From Nocardia cerradoensis NBRC 101014 (GTDB taxonomy: Bacteria > Actinomycetota > Actinomycetes > Mycobacteriales > Mycobacteriaceae): 39,977 nt of DNA. A model generated the notes under the pieces. It worked only from the letters and a program-made list of their open reading frames with translations. It was not told the DNA's origin and ran no database searches. The translations under genes were made by a program, and so were the position numbers. The DNA lies in NCBI RefSeq assembly GCF_000308535.1, contig NZ_BAFW01000204.1:1-39977 (forward strand), in the 5' to 3' direction. Positions 1 through 9,484 of the stretch are shown one piece after another. How positions within the stretch are numbered: the first letter of the stretch is position 1; each line of letters opens with the position of its first letter.

Positions 1-2
1 AG

Positions 3-3000
3 GTGCTGCGCGGCCCGGCCGCGGCGATCGTCAAGAACATGTCGTCGTCGCTGACCATCCCGACCGCGACCAGCGTGCGCGCCATCCCGGCGAAGCTGAT
101 GATCGACAACCGTCTGGTCATCAACAACCACCTGGCCCGTACCCGCGGTGGCAAGATCTCGTTCACCCACCTGCTCGGCTACGCGATCGTCCAGGCGGTC
201 AAGGCGTTCCCGAACATGAACCGCCACTTCGCCGAGGTCGACGGCAAGCCGAATTCGGTCACCCCCGCGCACACCAACCTCGGCCTGGCGATCGACCTGC
301 CGGGCAAGGACGGCAGCCGCACCCTGGTCGTCGCGGCGATCAAGAACACCGAGACGATGTCGTTCGCGCAGTTCCACAGCGCCTACGAGGACATCGTGCG
401 CCGGGCGCGCGACGGCAAGCTCACCACCGAGGACTTCACCGGCGTCACCATCTCGCTGACCAACCCGGGCACCATCGGCACCAACCACTCGGTGCCGCGG
501 CTGATGCCCGGCCAGGGCGCGATCATCGGCGCGGGCGCCATGGAGTACCCGGCCGAATTCCAGGGCATGAGCGATCAGCAGCTCGCCGAGATCGGTATCG
601 GCAAGCTGATGACGCTGACCTCCACCTACGACCACCGCATCATCCAGGGCGCGGAGTCCGGTGATTTCCTGCGCACCATCCACAACCTGCTGATCTCCGA
701 CGAATTCTTCGACGAGATCTTCCACGGCATGGGTGTGCCCTACGAGCCGGTCCGCTGGCGCAAGGACATCAAAGAGCGCGGTGTCGACAAGAGCGTGCGG
801 GTCCAGGAGCTGATCGCGGCGTATCGCAGTCGCGGCCACCTGATGGCCGACACCGATCCGCTGCGGCTGGTGAAGGACAAGTTCCGCAGCCACCCCGACC
901 TCGACGTCACCCAGCACGGGCTGACGCTGTGGGACCTCGACCGCGAATTCAACGTCGCGGGCTTCCACGGCCAGGAGCGGATGAAGCTGCGCGACGTGCT
1001 CTCGGTGCTGCGCGACGCGTACTGCCGCCACGTCGGCGTGGAGTACACCCACATCCTGGAAACCGAACAGCTGCAATGGATTCAGGACCGGGTCGAGCAG
1101 AAGCACGAGAAGCCGACCGTCGCCCAGCAGAAGTACATCCTGTCGCGGCTGAACGCGGCCGAGGCGTTCGAGACCTTCCTGCAGACCAAGTACGTCGGCC
1201 AGAAGCGCTTCTCGCTGGAGGGCGCCGAGTCGACCATCCCGATGATGGACGCCGTCATCGACCAGTGCGCCGAGCACGGGCTCGACGAGGTCGTCATCGG
1301 CATGCCGCACCGTGGCCGCCTGAACGTGCTGGCCAATATCGTCGGCAAGCCGTACTCGCAGATCTTCACCGAGTTCGAGGGCAACATGAACCCGGCCGCG
1401 ACCCACGGCTCGGGCGATGTGAAGTACCACCTCGGCGCGCACGGCACCTACATCCAGATGTTCGGTGACAACGACATCGAGGTCTCGCTGACGGCGAACC
1501 CGTCGCACCTCGAGGCCGTCGACCCGGTGCTGGAGGGCCTGGTCCGCGCGAAGCAGGATCTGCTCACCAAGGAAGACCTGGTCACCAAGGGCGAAGAGGC
1601 GCGCACCTTCTCGGTCGTGCCGCTGATGCTGCACGGTGACGCGGCCTTCGCCGGCCAGGGTGTGGTCGCCGAGACGCTGAACATGTCCGGCCTGCGCGGC
1701 TACCGCGTCGGCGGCACCGTGCACATCGTGGTGAACAACCAGATCGGCTTCACCACCGCGCCGGAGAACAGCCGCTCCACCGAGTACTCGACCGATATCG
1801 CCAAGTCGATCGGCGCGCCGATCTTCCACGTCAACGGCGACGATCCCGAGGCGTGCACCTGGGTGGCGCGCCTGGCGACCGACTTCCGCGAGAAGTTCCA
1901 CAAGGATGTGGTCATCGACCTCATCTGCTACCGCCGTCGCGGCCACAACGAGGGCGACGACCCGTCGATGACCCAGCCGTACATGTACGACGTCATCGAC
2001 ACCAAGCGCAGCGTCCGCAAGTCCTACACCGAGGCTCTGATCGGCCGTGGCGACATCTCGATGAAAGAGGCCGAGGACGCCCTGCGCGACTACCAGGGTC
2101 AGCTGGAGCGGGTGTTCAACGAGGTCCGCGAGCTGGAGAAGTATCCACCGGAGCCGAGCGAATCGGTCGAGGAGGAGCAGACCGTGCCGGGCACCGTCGT
2201 CACCGCGGTCGACAAGTCGGTACTGCAGCGCATCGGCGACGCCTTCCTGGGCGTGCCGGACGGCTTCAACGTGCACCCGCGTGTGAAACCGGTGCTGGAA
2301 CGCCGCCGGGAGATGGCCTACGAGGGCAAGATCGACTGGGCCTTCGCCGAGCTGCTGGCCTTCGGCACGCTGATCGACGAGGGCCGCGCGGTGCGCTTGA
2401 CCGGTCAGGACTCGCGTCGCGGCACGTTCACCCAGCGGCATTCGGTGATCATCGACCGCAAGACCGGCGCCGAGTACACCCCGCTGCACAACATCGGCAG
2501 CGAGAATCCGGGCTGGTTCGCGGTGCACGACTCGGCGCTGAGCGAGTTCGCGGCCGTCGGCTTCGAATACGGCTACTCGCTGGGCAATCCGGACGCGCTG
2601 GTGCTGTGGGAGGCGCAGTTCGGCGACTTCGTCAACGGCGCGCAGTCGATCATCGACGAGTTCATCTCCTCGGGTGAGGCCAAGTGGGGTCAGCTGTCGG
2701 AGGTCGTGCTGCTGTTGCCGCACGGTCACGAGGGCCAGGGTCCCGACCACACCTCGGGCCGCATCGAGCGGTTCCTGCAACTGTGCGCCGAGGGTTCGAT
2801 GACGGTGGCGGTGCCCTCCACTCCGTCGAACTACTTCCACCTGCTGCGCCGGCACGCGCTCGACGGCATCCGCCGTCCGCTGATCGTCTTCACCCCGAAG
2901 TCGATGCTGCGCAACAAGGCCGTCGTCTCCAACGTCGAGGACTTCACCGACGCGAAGTTCCGCTCGGTGCTCGAGGAGCCGACCTACGAGAGCGGCGACG

Positions 3001-3383
3001 GCGACCGGTCGAAGGTCAAGCGGATCCTGCTGACCAGCGGCAAGCTCTACTACGAGCTGGTCGCCGAGAAGGCCAAGAAGAACCGTGACGACGTCGCGAT
3101 CGTGCGCATCGAACAGCTGTACCCGATCCCGTCCTACCGGCTCAACGAGAAGCTCGCGACCTACCCCAACGCCACGGATCTGGCGTGGGTCCAGGAGGAG
3201 CCGGCCAACCAGGGCGCCTGGCCGTTCTTCGGGTTGAACCTGCCGGAGATCCTTCCGGACCGGTTCAACAAGCTGCGCCGCATCTCCCGCCGTGCCATGT
3301 CGGCCCCGTCCTCGGGTTCGTCCAAGGTGCACGCGGTGGAGCAGCAGGAGATCGTCGACGAGGCATTCGCCCCCACCGACTAG
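3..3383 (+). CDS. kgd: Multifunctional 2-oxoglutarate decarboxylase/dehydrogenase (Kgd, E1o/E2o-type), 5'-truncated by window edge
   Basis: Thiamine-diphosphate enzyme of the TCA cycle. It decarboxylates 2-oxoglutarate and serves as E1 of the 2-oxoglutarate dehydrogenase complex, and actinobacterial Kgd carries its own E2-like acyltransferase domain. The open frame enters at the window edge, so the true start lies upstream. About 1126 codons are present against roughly 1230 in mycobacterial Kgd, so about 100 N-terminal residues (start of the E2-like part) are missing. Visible residues 1-240 form the succinyltransferase-like domain with the DHRIIQG motif (His about 211). The rest is the E1o transketolase-like part, with [21 protein letters not shown] and NNQIGFTT for ThDP/metal binding and a C-terminal transketolase domain ending in [13 protein letters not shown]. 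The stop TAG is followed by a strong hairpin. Identity is confident. Only the start is unseen. Confidence 0.97.
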   Translation: MLRGPAAAIVKNMSSSLTIPTATSVRAIPAKLMIDNRLVINNHLARTRGGKISFTHLLGYAIVQAVKAFPNMNRHFAEVDGKPNSVTPAHTNLGLAIDLPGKDGSRTLVVAAIKNTETMSFAQFHSAYEDIVRRARDGKLTTEDFTGVTISLTNPGTIGTNHSVPRLMPGQGAIIGAGAMEYPAEFQGMSDQQLAEIGIGKLMTLTSTYDHRIIQGAESGDFLRTIHNLLISDEFFDEIFHGMGVPYEPVRWRKDIKERGVDKSVRVQELIAAYRSRGHLMADTDPLRLVKDKFRSHPDLDVTQHGLTLWDLDREFNVAGFHGQERMKLRDVLSVLRDAYCRHVGVEYTHILETEQLQWIQDRVEQKHEKPTVAQQKYILSRLNAAEAFETFLQTKYVGQKRFSLEGAESTIPMMDAVIDQCAEHGLDEVVIGMPHRGRLNVLANIVGKPYSQIFTEFEGNMNPAATHGSGDVKYHLGAHGTYIQMFGDNDIEVSLTANPSHLEAVDPVLEGLVRAKQDLLTKEDLVTKGEEARTFSVVPLMLHGDAAFAGQGVVAETLNMSGLRGYRVGGTVHIVVNNQIGFTTAPENSRSTEYSTDIAKSIGAPIFHVNGDDPEACTWVARLATDFREKFHKDVVIDLICYRRRGHNEGDDPSMTQPYMYDVIDTKRSVRKSYTEALIGRGDISMKEAEDALRDYQGQLERVFNEVRELEKYPPEPSESVEEEQTVPGTVVTAVDKSVLQRIGDAFLGVPDGFNVHPRVKPVLERRREMAYEGKIDWAFAELLAFGTLIDEGRAVRLTGQDSRRGTFTQRHSVIIDRKTGAEYTPLHNIGSENPGWFAVHDSALSEFAAVGFEYGYSLGNPDALVLWEAQFGDFVNGAQSIIDEFISSGEAKWGQLSEVVLLLPHGHEGQGPDHTSGRIERFLQLCAEGSMTVAVPSTPSNYFHLLRRHALDGIRRPLIVFTPKSMLRNKAVVSNVEDFTDAKFRSVLEEPTYESGDGDRSKVKRILLTSGKLYYELVAEKAKKNRDDVAIVRIEQLYPIPSYRLNEKLATYPNATDLAWVQEEPANQGAWPFFGLNLPEILPDRFNKLRRISRRAMSAPSSGSSKVHAVEQQEIVDEAFAPTD

Positions 3384-3394
3384 GTCGTATCGCC

Positions 3395-3442
3395 CGGACG
3401 CCGGGCCGGATCGCTCTGCCGAGCGGTTCGGTCCGGCGTTCG
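3395..3442 (+). terminator. Hairpin terminator after kgd
   Basis: An 18-bp stem (3399-3416 with 3421-3438, three G-U pairs) around a TGCC loop begins 16 nt after the kgd stop. It can be extended by four more pairs at the base, and is followed by a short T-rich stretch (TTCGTCGTTT). This fits an intrinsic terminator closing the kgd transcript. Confidence 0.75.
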
Positions 3443-3533
3443 TCGTTTCCGGCGCCGGACTCGTGTCACATTCGGGGGCGCTCGATCGTCGTCATGAGTG
3501 GAAGCATCTTGCGCCGACTCACTTCCACGTCGT

Positions 3534-3551
3534 ATATTCGGCGTGGAATAT
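3534..3551. promoter_or_regulatory. AT-rich inverted repeat upstream of the PadR gene (candidate operator)
   Basis: ATATTC (3534-3539) and GAATAT (3546-3551) form a perfect 6-bp inverted repeat with a 6-bp spacer, 66 bp upstream of the PadR start, in an unusually AT-rich patch. PadR regulators commonly bind short AT-rich dyads in their own promoter, so self-regulation is a reasonable inference. It is not shown by the sequence. Confidence 0.4.
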
Positions 3552-3617
3552 TTGAGCCGGAGCATGTCGGGCCGTCCGCGTAAGCTGCGGCGGCAGTGAC
3601 GAAGGGAGTCGAGACCG

Positions 3618-4316
3618 ATGTCCAAGCAGCCGGGTGCCACGTTGACGCCGTTGGCGATCTCGGTACTGGCGCTGCTGGAAGAAGACCGCATGCATCCGTA
3701 CGAGATGTATCAACTGCTGCTCAAGCGCCGGAAGGACAATCTGCTCAAGATTCGCCCCGGCTCGCTTTATCACACGGTGACCCGGCTGGCCGAACAAGGA
3801 CTGGTCCAGGCGGAGGGTACCGAGCGTTCGGGCAACCGGCCGGAACGCACCACCTATCGCATCACCGAAGCGGGTACCGCGGCGCTGCGCACCCGCATCG
3901 CCGATATCGTCCGTCAGCCGATTCGGGAGTATCCGATCTTCCCCATCGGCCTGGCGGAGGCACACAATCTCCCGGTCGACGAGGTGATCGCCCTGATCAC
4001 CGAACGTATCGGCTGGCTGGACAACGACATCACCGAACTCGACGCCATCCGGGAATGGGCGCGCTCACGCGAGGTACCCCGGCGGTACTGGATGGTCATC
4101 GACTATCTGGTGGGGCTGGCGCGGCACGAAGTCACGTGGCTGCGCGCTCTCATCGAGGAATTGCGCGACGGATCGCTGCCGTGGCTGGAATTCGACGAGG
4201 GCGGAACCCGTTGCCCCGAGAGGACCGGCGACCTCGGCCACGACTGGGGTGCGGCTCTGACCGACGACGTACTCGCCGAACTGCGGAGAGGCGGTGCGAC
4301 CACTGCCGAGCACTGA
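3618..4316 (+). CDS. PadR family transcriptional regulator
   Basis: A winged-helix regulator of 232 residues. Residues 10-90 match the PadR N-terminal domain: LTPLAISVLALLEEDRMHPYEMY, then LLKIRPGSLYHTVTRLAEQGLV as recognition helix and wing. The C-terminal half (about 100-215) is the helical Vir-type dimerisation domain of the longer PadR subfamily. The ATG at 3618 has a good ribosome site (GAAGGGAG, 3602-3609). The DHA2 exporter starts 90 bp downstream on the same strand. In PadR-exporter pairs the regulator usually represses the pump until a phenolic, cationic or antibiotic ligand binds, and the same role is inferred here. An AT-rich dyad sits in the upstream region. The ligand cannot be deduced. 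Confidence 0.9.
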   Translation: MSKQPGATLTPLAISVLALLEEDRMHPYEMYQLLLKRRKDNLLKIRPGSLYHTVTRLAEQGLVQAEGTERSGNRPERTTYRITEAGTAALRTRIADIVRQPIREYPIFPIGLAEAHNLPVDEVIALITERIGWLDNDITELDAIREWARSREVPRRYWMVIDYLVGLARHEVTWLRALIEELRDGSLPWLEFDEGGTRCPERTGDLGHDWGAALTDDVLAELRRGGATTAEH

Positions 4317-4406
4317 TCGGGCGCAGGCGTGCGGCGCGCCCCGAGACCTTCATACGAACCACCCATCGGTCGTCGTCGATCGATGCCGGGAACAGGAACG
4401 AAATCT

Positions 4407-5894
4407 ATGACATCGCAAAGAAATCCGTGGCTGGCGCTCACCGCGCTGGTCGTCGGATTCTTCATGATCCTGCTGGATATGACCATCGTCGCGGTGGCCA
4501 ATCCGGCGATCATGCAGGATCTGCATACCGATATCAACAAAGTCATCTGGGTGACCAGCGCCTATCTGCTCACCTACGCGGTGCCGCTGCTGGTCACCGG
4601 CCGCCTCGGTGACCGTTTCGGCCCGAAGAACGTCTATCTGGCCGGTCTCGCGGTCTTCACCCTGGCCTCGCTGTGGTGCGCGGTATCGGCCAATGTGGAG
4701 ATGCTGATCGCGGCTCGCGCGGTGCAGGGTCTGGGCGCGGCGTTGATGACACCGCAGACCATGGCCGTCATCACCCGTACCTTCCCACCGGACAAGCGCG
4801 GTGCGGCGATGGGGCTGTGGGGCGGCGTCGCCGGGCTCGCGACTCTGGTCGGCCCGATCCTCGGCGGCGTGCTGGTCGACTGGCAGGGCTGGAACTGGAT
4901 TTTCTACATCAACGTGCCGATCGGCGTGGTGGCGTTCGCGCTGGCGGTGTGGCTGGTTCCGAATCTGGAGACCCACCAGCACAAGTTCGACTTCGTGGGT
5001 GTGGTGCTCAGCGGTGTCGGCATGTTCCTGCTGGTCTTCGGCATTCAGGAGGGCAACACCCGGGACTGGGACGCCTGGATCTGGACGATGATCATCGCCG
5101 GCCTGGTGGTGCTGGGTCTGTTCGTGGTGAACCAGGCGCGCAACAAGGACGAGCCGCTGGTCCCGCTGAGCCTGTTCCGTGACCGCAACTTCTCGATGTC
5201 GAGCGTCGCGATCGCCGCGATGGGTGCCGCGGTCACCTCGCTGATGGTGCCGGCGTACTTCTACCTGGAGGCCGTGCGCGAATACACCCCGACCCGCGCC
5301 GCGCTGGTCTTCGCGCCGATGGCGATCGTCACCGGTCTGACCGCGCCGTTCATCGGCAAGATCTCCGATCGGATGCCACCGCGCATTCTGCCCACCCTCG
5401 GATTCGGGGTGTTCGCCCTGACCGTCTTCGGTTTCGCGGCGCTGATGAAGCCGGACAGCTCCATCGTGCTGTTCCTGGTGGTCGCGGGCGTCGCCGGTCT
5501 GTCGAACTCCTGCATCTGGGCGCCGCTGGCGTCGACCGCCACCCGCAACCTGCCGATTCACCAGGCCGGCGCCGGTGCGGGTGTCTACAACACCACCCGC
5601 CAGGTCGGTTCGGTCCTCGGTAGCGCCGCGATCAGCGCGCTGGTCTCGGCCCGCATGTCCGCGCAGGGTCTGGGCAGCGGACAGTTCGGCGAGGGCGGCG
5701 GCACCGGAATGGGCCACATCCCCGAGCAGATCATCGACAAGTTCAGCACGGCCCTGGGGCAGGCGATGATCCTGCCCGGCGCGATCCTGCTGATCGGTGT
5801 GGTGGCTTCGGCCCTGTTCGTCGGCGGCTCGGCGAAGAAGCAACAGGAGGCCGAGGCGGGCACCGAACCGGAGAAGGCCGGCATCCCCGGCTGA
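4407..5894 (+). CDS. DHA2-family (EmrB/QacA-like) MFS drug exporter
   Basis: A major facilitator superfamily proton antiporter of 495 residues, with hydrophobic segments along its whole length as expected for the 14-helix DHA2 type. Motifs seen: LDMTIVAVANPAI in helix 1 (motif D1 of DHA2 transporters), GRLGDRFGPKNVY in the helix 2-3 loop (motif A), and GPILGGVLVDWQGWNWIFYINVPIG around helices 5-6 (motif C). I place the start at ATG 4407, where MTSQRNPW leads directly into helix 1 and an AGGAACG ribosome site precedes it. The open frame extends to 4329, but that part is Arg/Pro-rich and does not look like the family. The gene follows the PadR regulator by 90 bp, suggesting regulator-controlled efflux. 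The substrate is unknown. A strong hairpin follows the stop. Confidence 0.92.
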   Translation: MTSQRNPWLALTALVVGFFMILLDMTIVAVANPAIMQDLHTDINKVIWVTSAYLLTYAVPLLVTGRLGDRFGPKNVYLAGLAVFTLASLWCAVSANVEMLIAARAVQGLGAALMTPQTMAVITRTFPPDKRGAAMGLWGGVAGLATLVGPILGGVLVDWQGWNWIFYINVPIGVVAFALAVWLVPNLETHQHKFDFVGVVLSGVGMFLLVFGIQEGNTRDWDAWIWTMIIAGLVVLGLFVVNQARNKDEPLVPLSLFRDRNFSMSSVAIAAMGAAVTSLMVPAYFYLEAVREYTPTRAALVFAPMAIVTGLTAPFIGKISDRMPPRILPTLGFGVFALTVFGFAALMKPDSSIVLFLVVAGVAGLSNSCIWAPLASTATRNLPIHQAGAGAGVYNTTRQVGSVLGSAAISALVSARMSAQGLGSGQFGEGGGTGMGHIPEQIIDKFSTALGQAMILPGAILLIGVVASALFVGGSAKKQQEAEAGTEPEKAGIPG

Positions 5895-5935
5895 GCCGGT
5901 TCGGCGCGCCGAAACGGTTTCGCGACAGCGTGTTA

Positions 5936-5970
5936 CGAGGTCCGCGTGGCGGTACGCCACGCGGACCTCG
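5936..5970. terminator. Bidirectional hairpin terminator between exporter and molybdopterin enzyme
   Basis: A perfect 16-bp stem (5936-5951 with 5955-5970) around a GTA loop lies 41 nt after the exporter stop and 86 nt before the stop of the convergent molybdopterin gene. It has no long T tract, as is usual in GC-rich actinobacteria. By position it can end both transcripts. Confidence 0.75.
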
Positions 5971-6056
5971 CCGTATCCGAGCCACGATGTGGTGCGCGCG
6001 GCCGCTCGGCCCGTATCCGGTCGGCGCCGTGCCGCCCGGCCCCTGGCCGCGCCGGC

Positions 6057-7928
6057 CTACCCGACTCGGATCGTCCGGGACGGATACCCGCTCGCCCCAT
6101 CCGGGATGACATCGGCGACCTCCGCGGTCTGCACCGTGCCGGTGCCGTCGGTGGCACGAGCGCGAACGGTGTGCGTGCCCGCGGGGGCGTCCCAGTCGTA
6201 ACTCCATTGCCGCCACGTGTCGACGGACGGTTCGGCGGCCAGGCGGGCGGGCTGCCACGGGCCGTTGTCGATCTGGACCTCGACGGCGTCGATCCCACGG
6301 TGTTGCGCCCAGGCCACACCGGCGATCGTCACCTTCCCGGCCCGGACGGCGCCGCGCGGGGTGTCGATGCGGGTACCGGTTTTGATCGGCCCGCGTTCGG
6401 ACCAGCCGCGCCGCGTCCAATAGGCTTGGGCGCGATCGAATCTCGTGATCTCGAGTTCGGTGACCCACTTGGTGGCCGAGACGTAACCGTAGAGCCCGGG
6501 CACGACCAGCCGGGCCGGATATCCGTGGTCGACGGGCAGCGGCTCACCGTTCATGCCGACCGCCAGCAGGGCGTCGCGCCCGTCGGTGAGCGCGGCGAGC
6601 GGGCTTCCGGCGGTGAAGCCGTCAGCACTGCGGGACAAGACCATATCGGCATCGGGATGCGGGCCCGCCTCGGCGATCAATTCGTCGAGCCGATAGCCCA
6701 GCCAGCTCGCATTACCGATCAGATCGCCGCCGACCGGATTCGATACGCAGGTCAGCGTCACCAAGCGCTCCACCGACGGCCGGCGCGCCAGATCCGCGTA
6801 GTCGAGCAGGATTTCGCGGTCCACCATGCCGTGGATCCGCAGTGACCACGTCTCCTTGCTGACCTGCGGAACGGTCAGCGCGGTATCGATCCGATAGAAG
6901 TCGGAATTCGAGGTGAGATACGGTGCCAGTCCCGGTATCCGCAAGTCCGCGGCCGGATCCACCGGCGGCACCGGCACATTCGGCGGCGGCAGCCGCACCG
7001 CGGCCCGCTCCCCCGCCACACTGCGCGCGCTCGCCCCGAGCACGCGTCCGGCGATCCCCGCCGCCACGGCGAGTACTCCCACTCCGGCGATCCCCCGCAT
7101 CACGTGCCGCCGATCGACCTGCGCCACATCAGGTTTCACCACGCGCGGCCACGCGGCCCCGCGCGCACTCAGGGGAGCGTCGTCTTCCAGGGAACGCGCG
7201 GGCGTCCTTTCGCGACCAACGCCTGCGGCCGGGTCTTCGGCATCGGCCTCCGCGTCAGCCCGAGCACCCCGGCCCGCGTCCGCATCACCACCCCTGCCGG
7301 CACCGGCACCCCTGGCGGCCGGGTCGTCCGCACCCGCTTCCACATCGGCCCCAGCGCCCCCGCCGGCACCACGACCACCACCCGCGCCCGCACCGACCGG
7401 GCTGCCTTCGATCCGAATTCCCGCCGAACCGGCCCGGACATCCTGCGCCGCAGTGGTTTTCGACGGACCGGGCACAGCGCCACTCCGTATCGGCGCTGCG
7501 ACCGCCTCGTATCGCCGAATCAACCACCGCAGCGCGACGATTGCCAGCGCCACCCCCACGACCGACGGCAACGCCCAGGTCCAGTTGGCGGCCGGGCGTT
7601 CGAGTGCGGCCCATGCCGCCCCGATTCCGAAGACACCGAGCAGCACCGACCCGATCGGCCGCGCGGTTCGCTCGATCACCCCGACGAGCGCCGCGACGAT
7701 CAATGCCACCACGCCCATCAGCAGGTACAGCATCATCTTGTCGTCGGTGCCGAAGGTATCGATCGCCCATTCCCGCACCCGGTCCGGAGTGTGGTCGACC
7801 ACCGTCGCCCCGATCGCCGCCAACGGCGCGCTGCCCGCGCCGACCGGCACCAACACCAACTCCGCGACACCCAGCGCCAGCCCCGCGGAGACGATCCCGC
7901 AGGCCGCGCGCAGTCCCGATCCGGCCAT
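6057..7928 (-). CDS. Membrane-anchored molybdopterin-dependent oxidoreductase (sulfite-oxidase-like fold)
   Basis: A sulfite-oxidase-superfamily enzyme with an N-terminal membrane module. From ATG 7928 it has 623 residues. Residues 1-150 hold about four hydrophobic segments. Residues about 175-245 are a Gly/Ala/Asp/Arg low-complexity linker. A further hydrophobic segment after VDRRHVMRGIAG resembles an anchor or twin-arginine-like region. The catalytic part starts near PGLAPYLTSNSDFYRIDTAL, which is typical of the oxidoreductase molybdopterin-binding domain. Cys394 in LVTLTCVSNPVGGD is the expected Mo ligand. The C-terminal 110 residues form the Mo-Co dimerisation (Ig-like) domain. An upstream GTG at 7970 would add 14 residues, and neither start has a strong ribosome site. 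It is divergent from the HtrA gene. The physiological substrate is unknown, and a role outside the membrane is inferred from the topology. Confidence 0.88.
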   Translation of the reverse strand: MAGSGLRAACGIVSAGLALGVAELVLVPVGAGSAPLAAIGATVVDHTPDRVREWAIDTFGTDDKMMLYLLMGVVALIVAALVGVIERTARPIGSVLLGVFGIGAAWAALERPAANWTWALPSVVGVALAIVALRWLIRRYEAVAAPIRSGAVPGPSKTTAAQDVRAGSAGIRIEGSPVGAGAGGGRGAGGGAGADVEAGADDPAARGAGAGRGGDADAGRGARADAEADAEDPAAGVGRERTPARSLEDDAPLSARGAAWPRVVKPDVAQVDRRHVMRGIAGVGVLAVAAGIAGRVLGASARSVAGERAAVRLPPPNVPVPPVDPAADLRIPGLAPYLTSNSDFYRIDTALTVPQVSKETWSLRIHGMVDREILLDYADLARRPSVERLVTLTCVSNPVGGDLIGNASWLGYRLDELIAEAGPHPDADMVLSRSADGFTAGSPLAALTDGRDALLAVGMNGEPLPVDHGYPARLVVPGLYGYVSATKWVTELEITRFDRAQAYWTRRGWSERGPIKTGTRIDTPRGAVRAGKVTIAGVAWAQHRGIDAVEVQIDNGPWQPARLAAEPSVDTWRQWSYDWDAPAGTHTVRARATDGTGTVQTAEVADVIPDGASGYPSRTIRVG

Positions 7929-8098
7929 AATCGCGAGCGTACTGCGGATCTCGGTACACCGGCCCGCCACGAGAAGCGCGGACGCGCCTGCGGCGCTGTC
8001 CCGAATCGCGTACGAGTGATCCGGCCCATGTCGGCGGTTCCACGGCGAGCACCCAGCCCCTTCTCAGGAATCGCGCGCTTAATGGAGAGAGGATCCGA

Positions 8099-9406
8099 AT
8101 GCGTCGGGGCCGGGTCCGAGCCGACACACAGGATGTGACCGAACAGGACGTGATGAGCGTGTATCCGAACGAGGGCAATCGGCCGCACCAGCCCGGACCG
8201 TACGAACCACGGTCGGGGGCGTACGGCCCGCACGGGTATCCGGGTCAGGCGCCGTACCCGGGGCAGTATCCGGGTCAGCCATACCCGCAGTACTCGCCGC
8301 GCGGACGCACGCCCCGGCACGGCCTGACCTTCGGCGCGGTGGCGGCCCTGGTCGCGGTGGTGGCGCTGGCGATCGCCCTGGTCGGCTCCCGCATCGATGC
8401 GCACGGCCCGAACCAGGCGGCCCCGTTCGGCCACGGCCAGGGTTCGGTGGTGCAACCGATCGATTCGCAACCGCAGTCCACGGCGCTGGAGCAGGCGGCG
8501 AACGCGGTGGTGCCGGGCATCGTCGTGATCAATACCGAACTCGGCATGCAGAACGGCGCCGGTGCCGGAACCGGCATCGTGCTCGGCTCCGACGGCACGA
8601 TCCTCACCAACAACCACGTCGTGGAGGGCGCGACCGACATCTCGGTCACCGATCTGGGCAACGGCCGCACCTACACCGGCACGGTCGCCGGTTTCGACCG
8701 GCAGGACGATCTGGCGGTGGTGAAGTTGCGGGGCGCCTCCGGCCTGCAGACCGCGCCGCTCGGCGATTCGGACCAGGTCAAGGTCGGCGATGCCATCGTG
8801 GGCGTCGGCAACGCGGGCGGCACCGGTTCGCCGACCGCCGCGGCCGGACGCGTCACCGCGCTGGACCGGTCCATCACGGCCAGCGACGAGTCGGCCGGCG
8901 CCTCCGAACAGCTGACCGGGCTCATTCAGGTCGCCGCGAATATCCAGCCCGGCGATTCCGGCGGTCCACTCATCAACAGCTCCGGCCAGGTGGTCGGTGT
9001 GAATACCGCTGCGTCCCAGGGGTTCCAGCTCGGCGCGGGTGGCGGTCAGGGCTTCGCGATTCCGATCGACAAGGCCAAGACGATCGCCGCGCAGATCCAG
9101 ACGGGCAAGAGTTCGGACCGCGTGCACATCGGCGATTCCGCGTTCCTCGGTATCACGATGAGCGATGCGAACGGTTCCGGCGCACTGGTCCGCAATATCG
9201 TGAGCGGCGGTCCGGCAGAGGCCGCAGGCCTGGCCCCGGGCGATGTGATCACCGGCCTGGACGGTCACAACGTCGATTCGGCGACCACCATGACCAACTC
9301 GATGGATCAGCACCACCCGGGCGATACCGTCACCCTCACCTGGGTCGACCGCTCCGGACAGAGCGAATCCGGTCGAGCGTCGCTCGCTCAGGGTCCGGTG
9401 GGCTGA
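8099..9406 (+). CDS. HtrA/DegP-like serine protease with C-terminal PDZ domain (PepD-type)
   Basis: A membrane-anchored envelope protease of 435 residues. Residues 20-70 are a Pro/Gly/Tyr-rich cytoplasmic tail with YPGQ repeats. Residues about 78-97 are one transmembrane helix. About 125-320 is a trypsin-like domain with the complete triad His173 (TNNHVVEG), Asp204 (QDDLAVVKL) and Ser287 (PGDSGGPL). About 335-430 is one PDZ domain. The layout matches mycobacterial PepD/HtrA proteins, which degrade or refold misfolded envelope proteins under stress. ATG 8099 has a good ribosome site (GGAGAGAGG). ATG 8153 is an alternative with a weaker one. It is transcribed divergently from the molybdopterin oxidoreductase, with 170 bp between. 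No catalytic residue is missing. Confidence 0.94.
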   Translation: MRRGRVRADTQDVTEQDVMSVYPNEGNRPHQPGPYEPRSGAYGPHGYPGQAPYPGQYPGQPYPQYSPRGRTPRHGLTFGAVAALVAVVALAIALVGSRIDAHGPNQAAPFGHGQGSVVQPIDSQPQSTALEQAANAVVPGIVVINTELGMQNGAGAGTGIVLGSDGTILTNNHVVEGATDISVTDLGNGRTYTGTVAGFDRQDDLAVVKLRGASGLQTAPLGDSDQVKVGDAIVGVGNAGGTGSPTAAAGRVTALDRSITASDESAGASEQLTGLIQVAANIQPGDSGGPLINSSGQVVGVNTAASQGFQLGAGGGQGFAIPIDKAKTIAAQIQTGKSSDRVHIGDSAFLGITMSDANGSGALVRNIVSGGPAEAAGLAPGDVITGLDGHNVDSATTMTNSMDQHHPGDTVTLTWVDRSGQSESGRASLAQGPVG

Positions 9407-9427
9407 CCCGACGCCGACGACATCCGG

Positions 9428-9460
9428 CCCCGCCGACATCCCAGCGAGGATGCGGCGGGG
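9428..9460 (+). terminator. Hairpin terminator after the HtrA gene
   Basis: CCCCGCCG (9428-9435) plus CATCC pairs with GGATG plus CGGCGGGG (9453-9460), leaving a single bulged A at 9436 and a loop of about 6 nt. It begins 22 nt after the protease stop and 25 nt before the stop of the convergent HxlR gene, so it may act in both directions. Confidence 0.6.
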
Positions 9461-9484
9461 TTCGCGTCTCGGCCGACAGCCCTC

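Noticed and set aside
4350..5960. Open frame of 536 codons antisense to the PadR-linked exporter
   Set aside because: It is the GC-rich shadow of the exporter, with Arg/His/Asp-biased composition, no domain and no ribosome site. The exporter on the other strand has a full set of family motifs.
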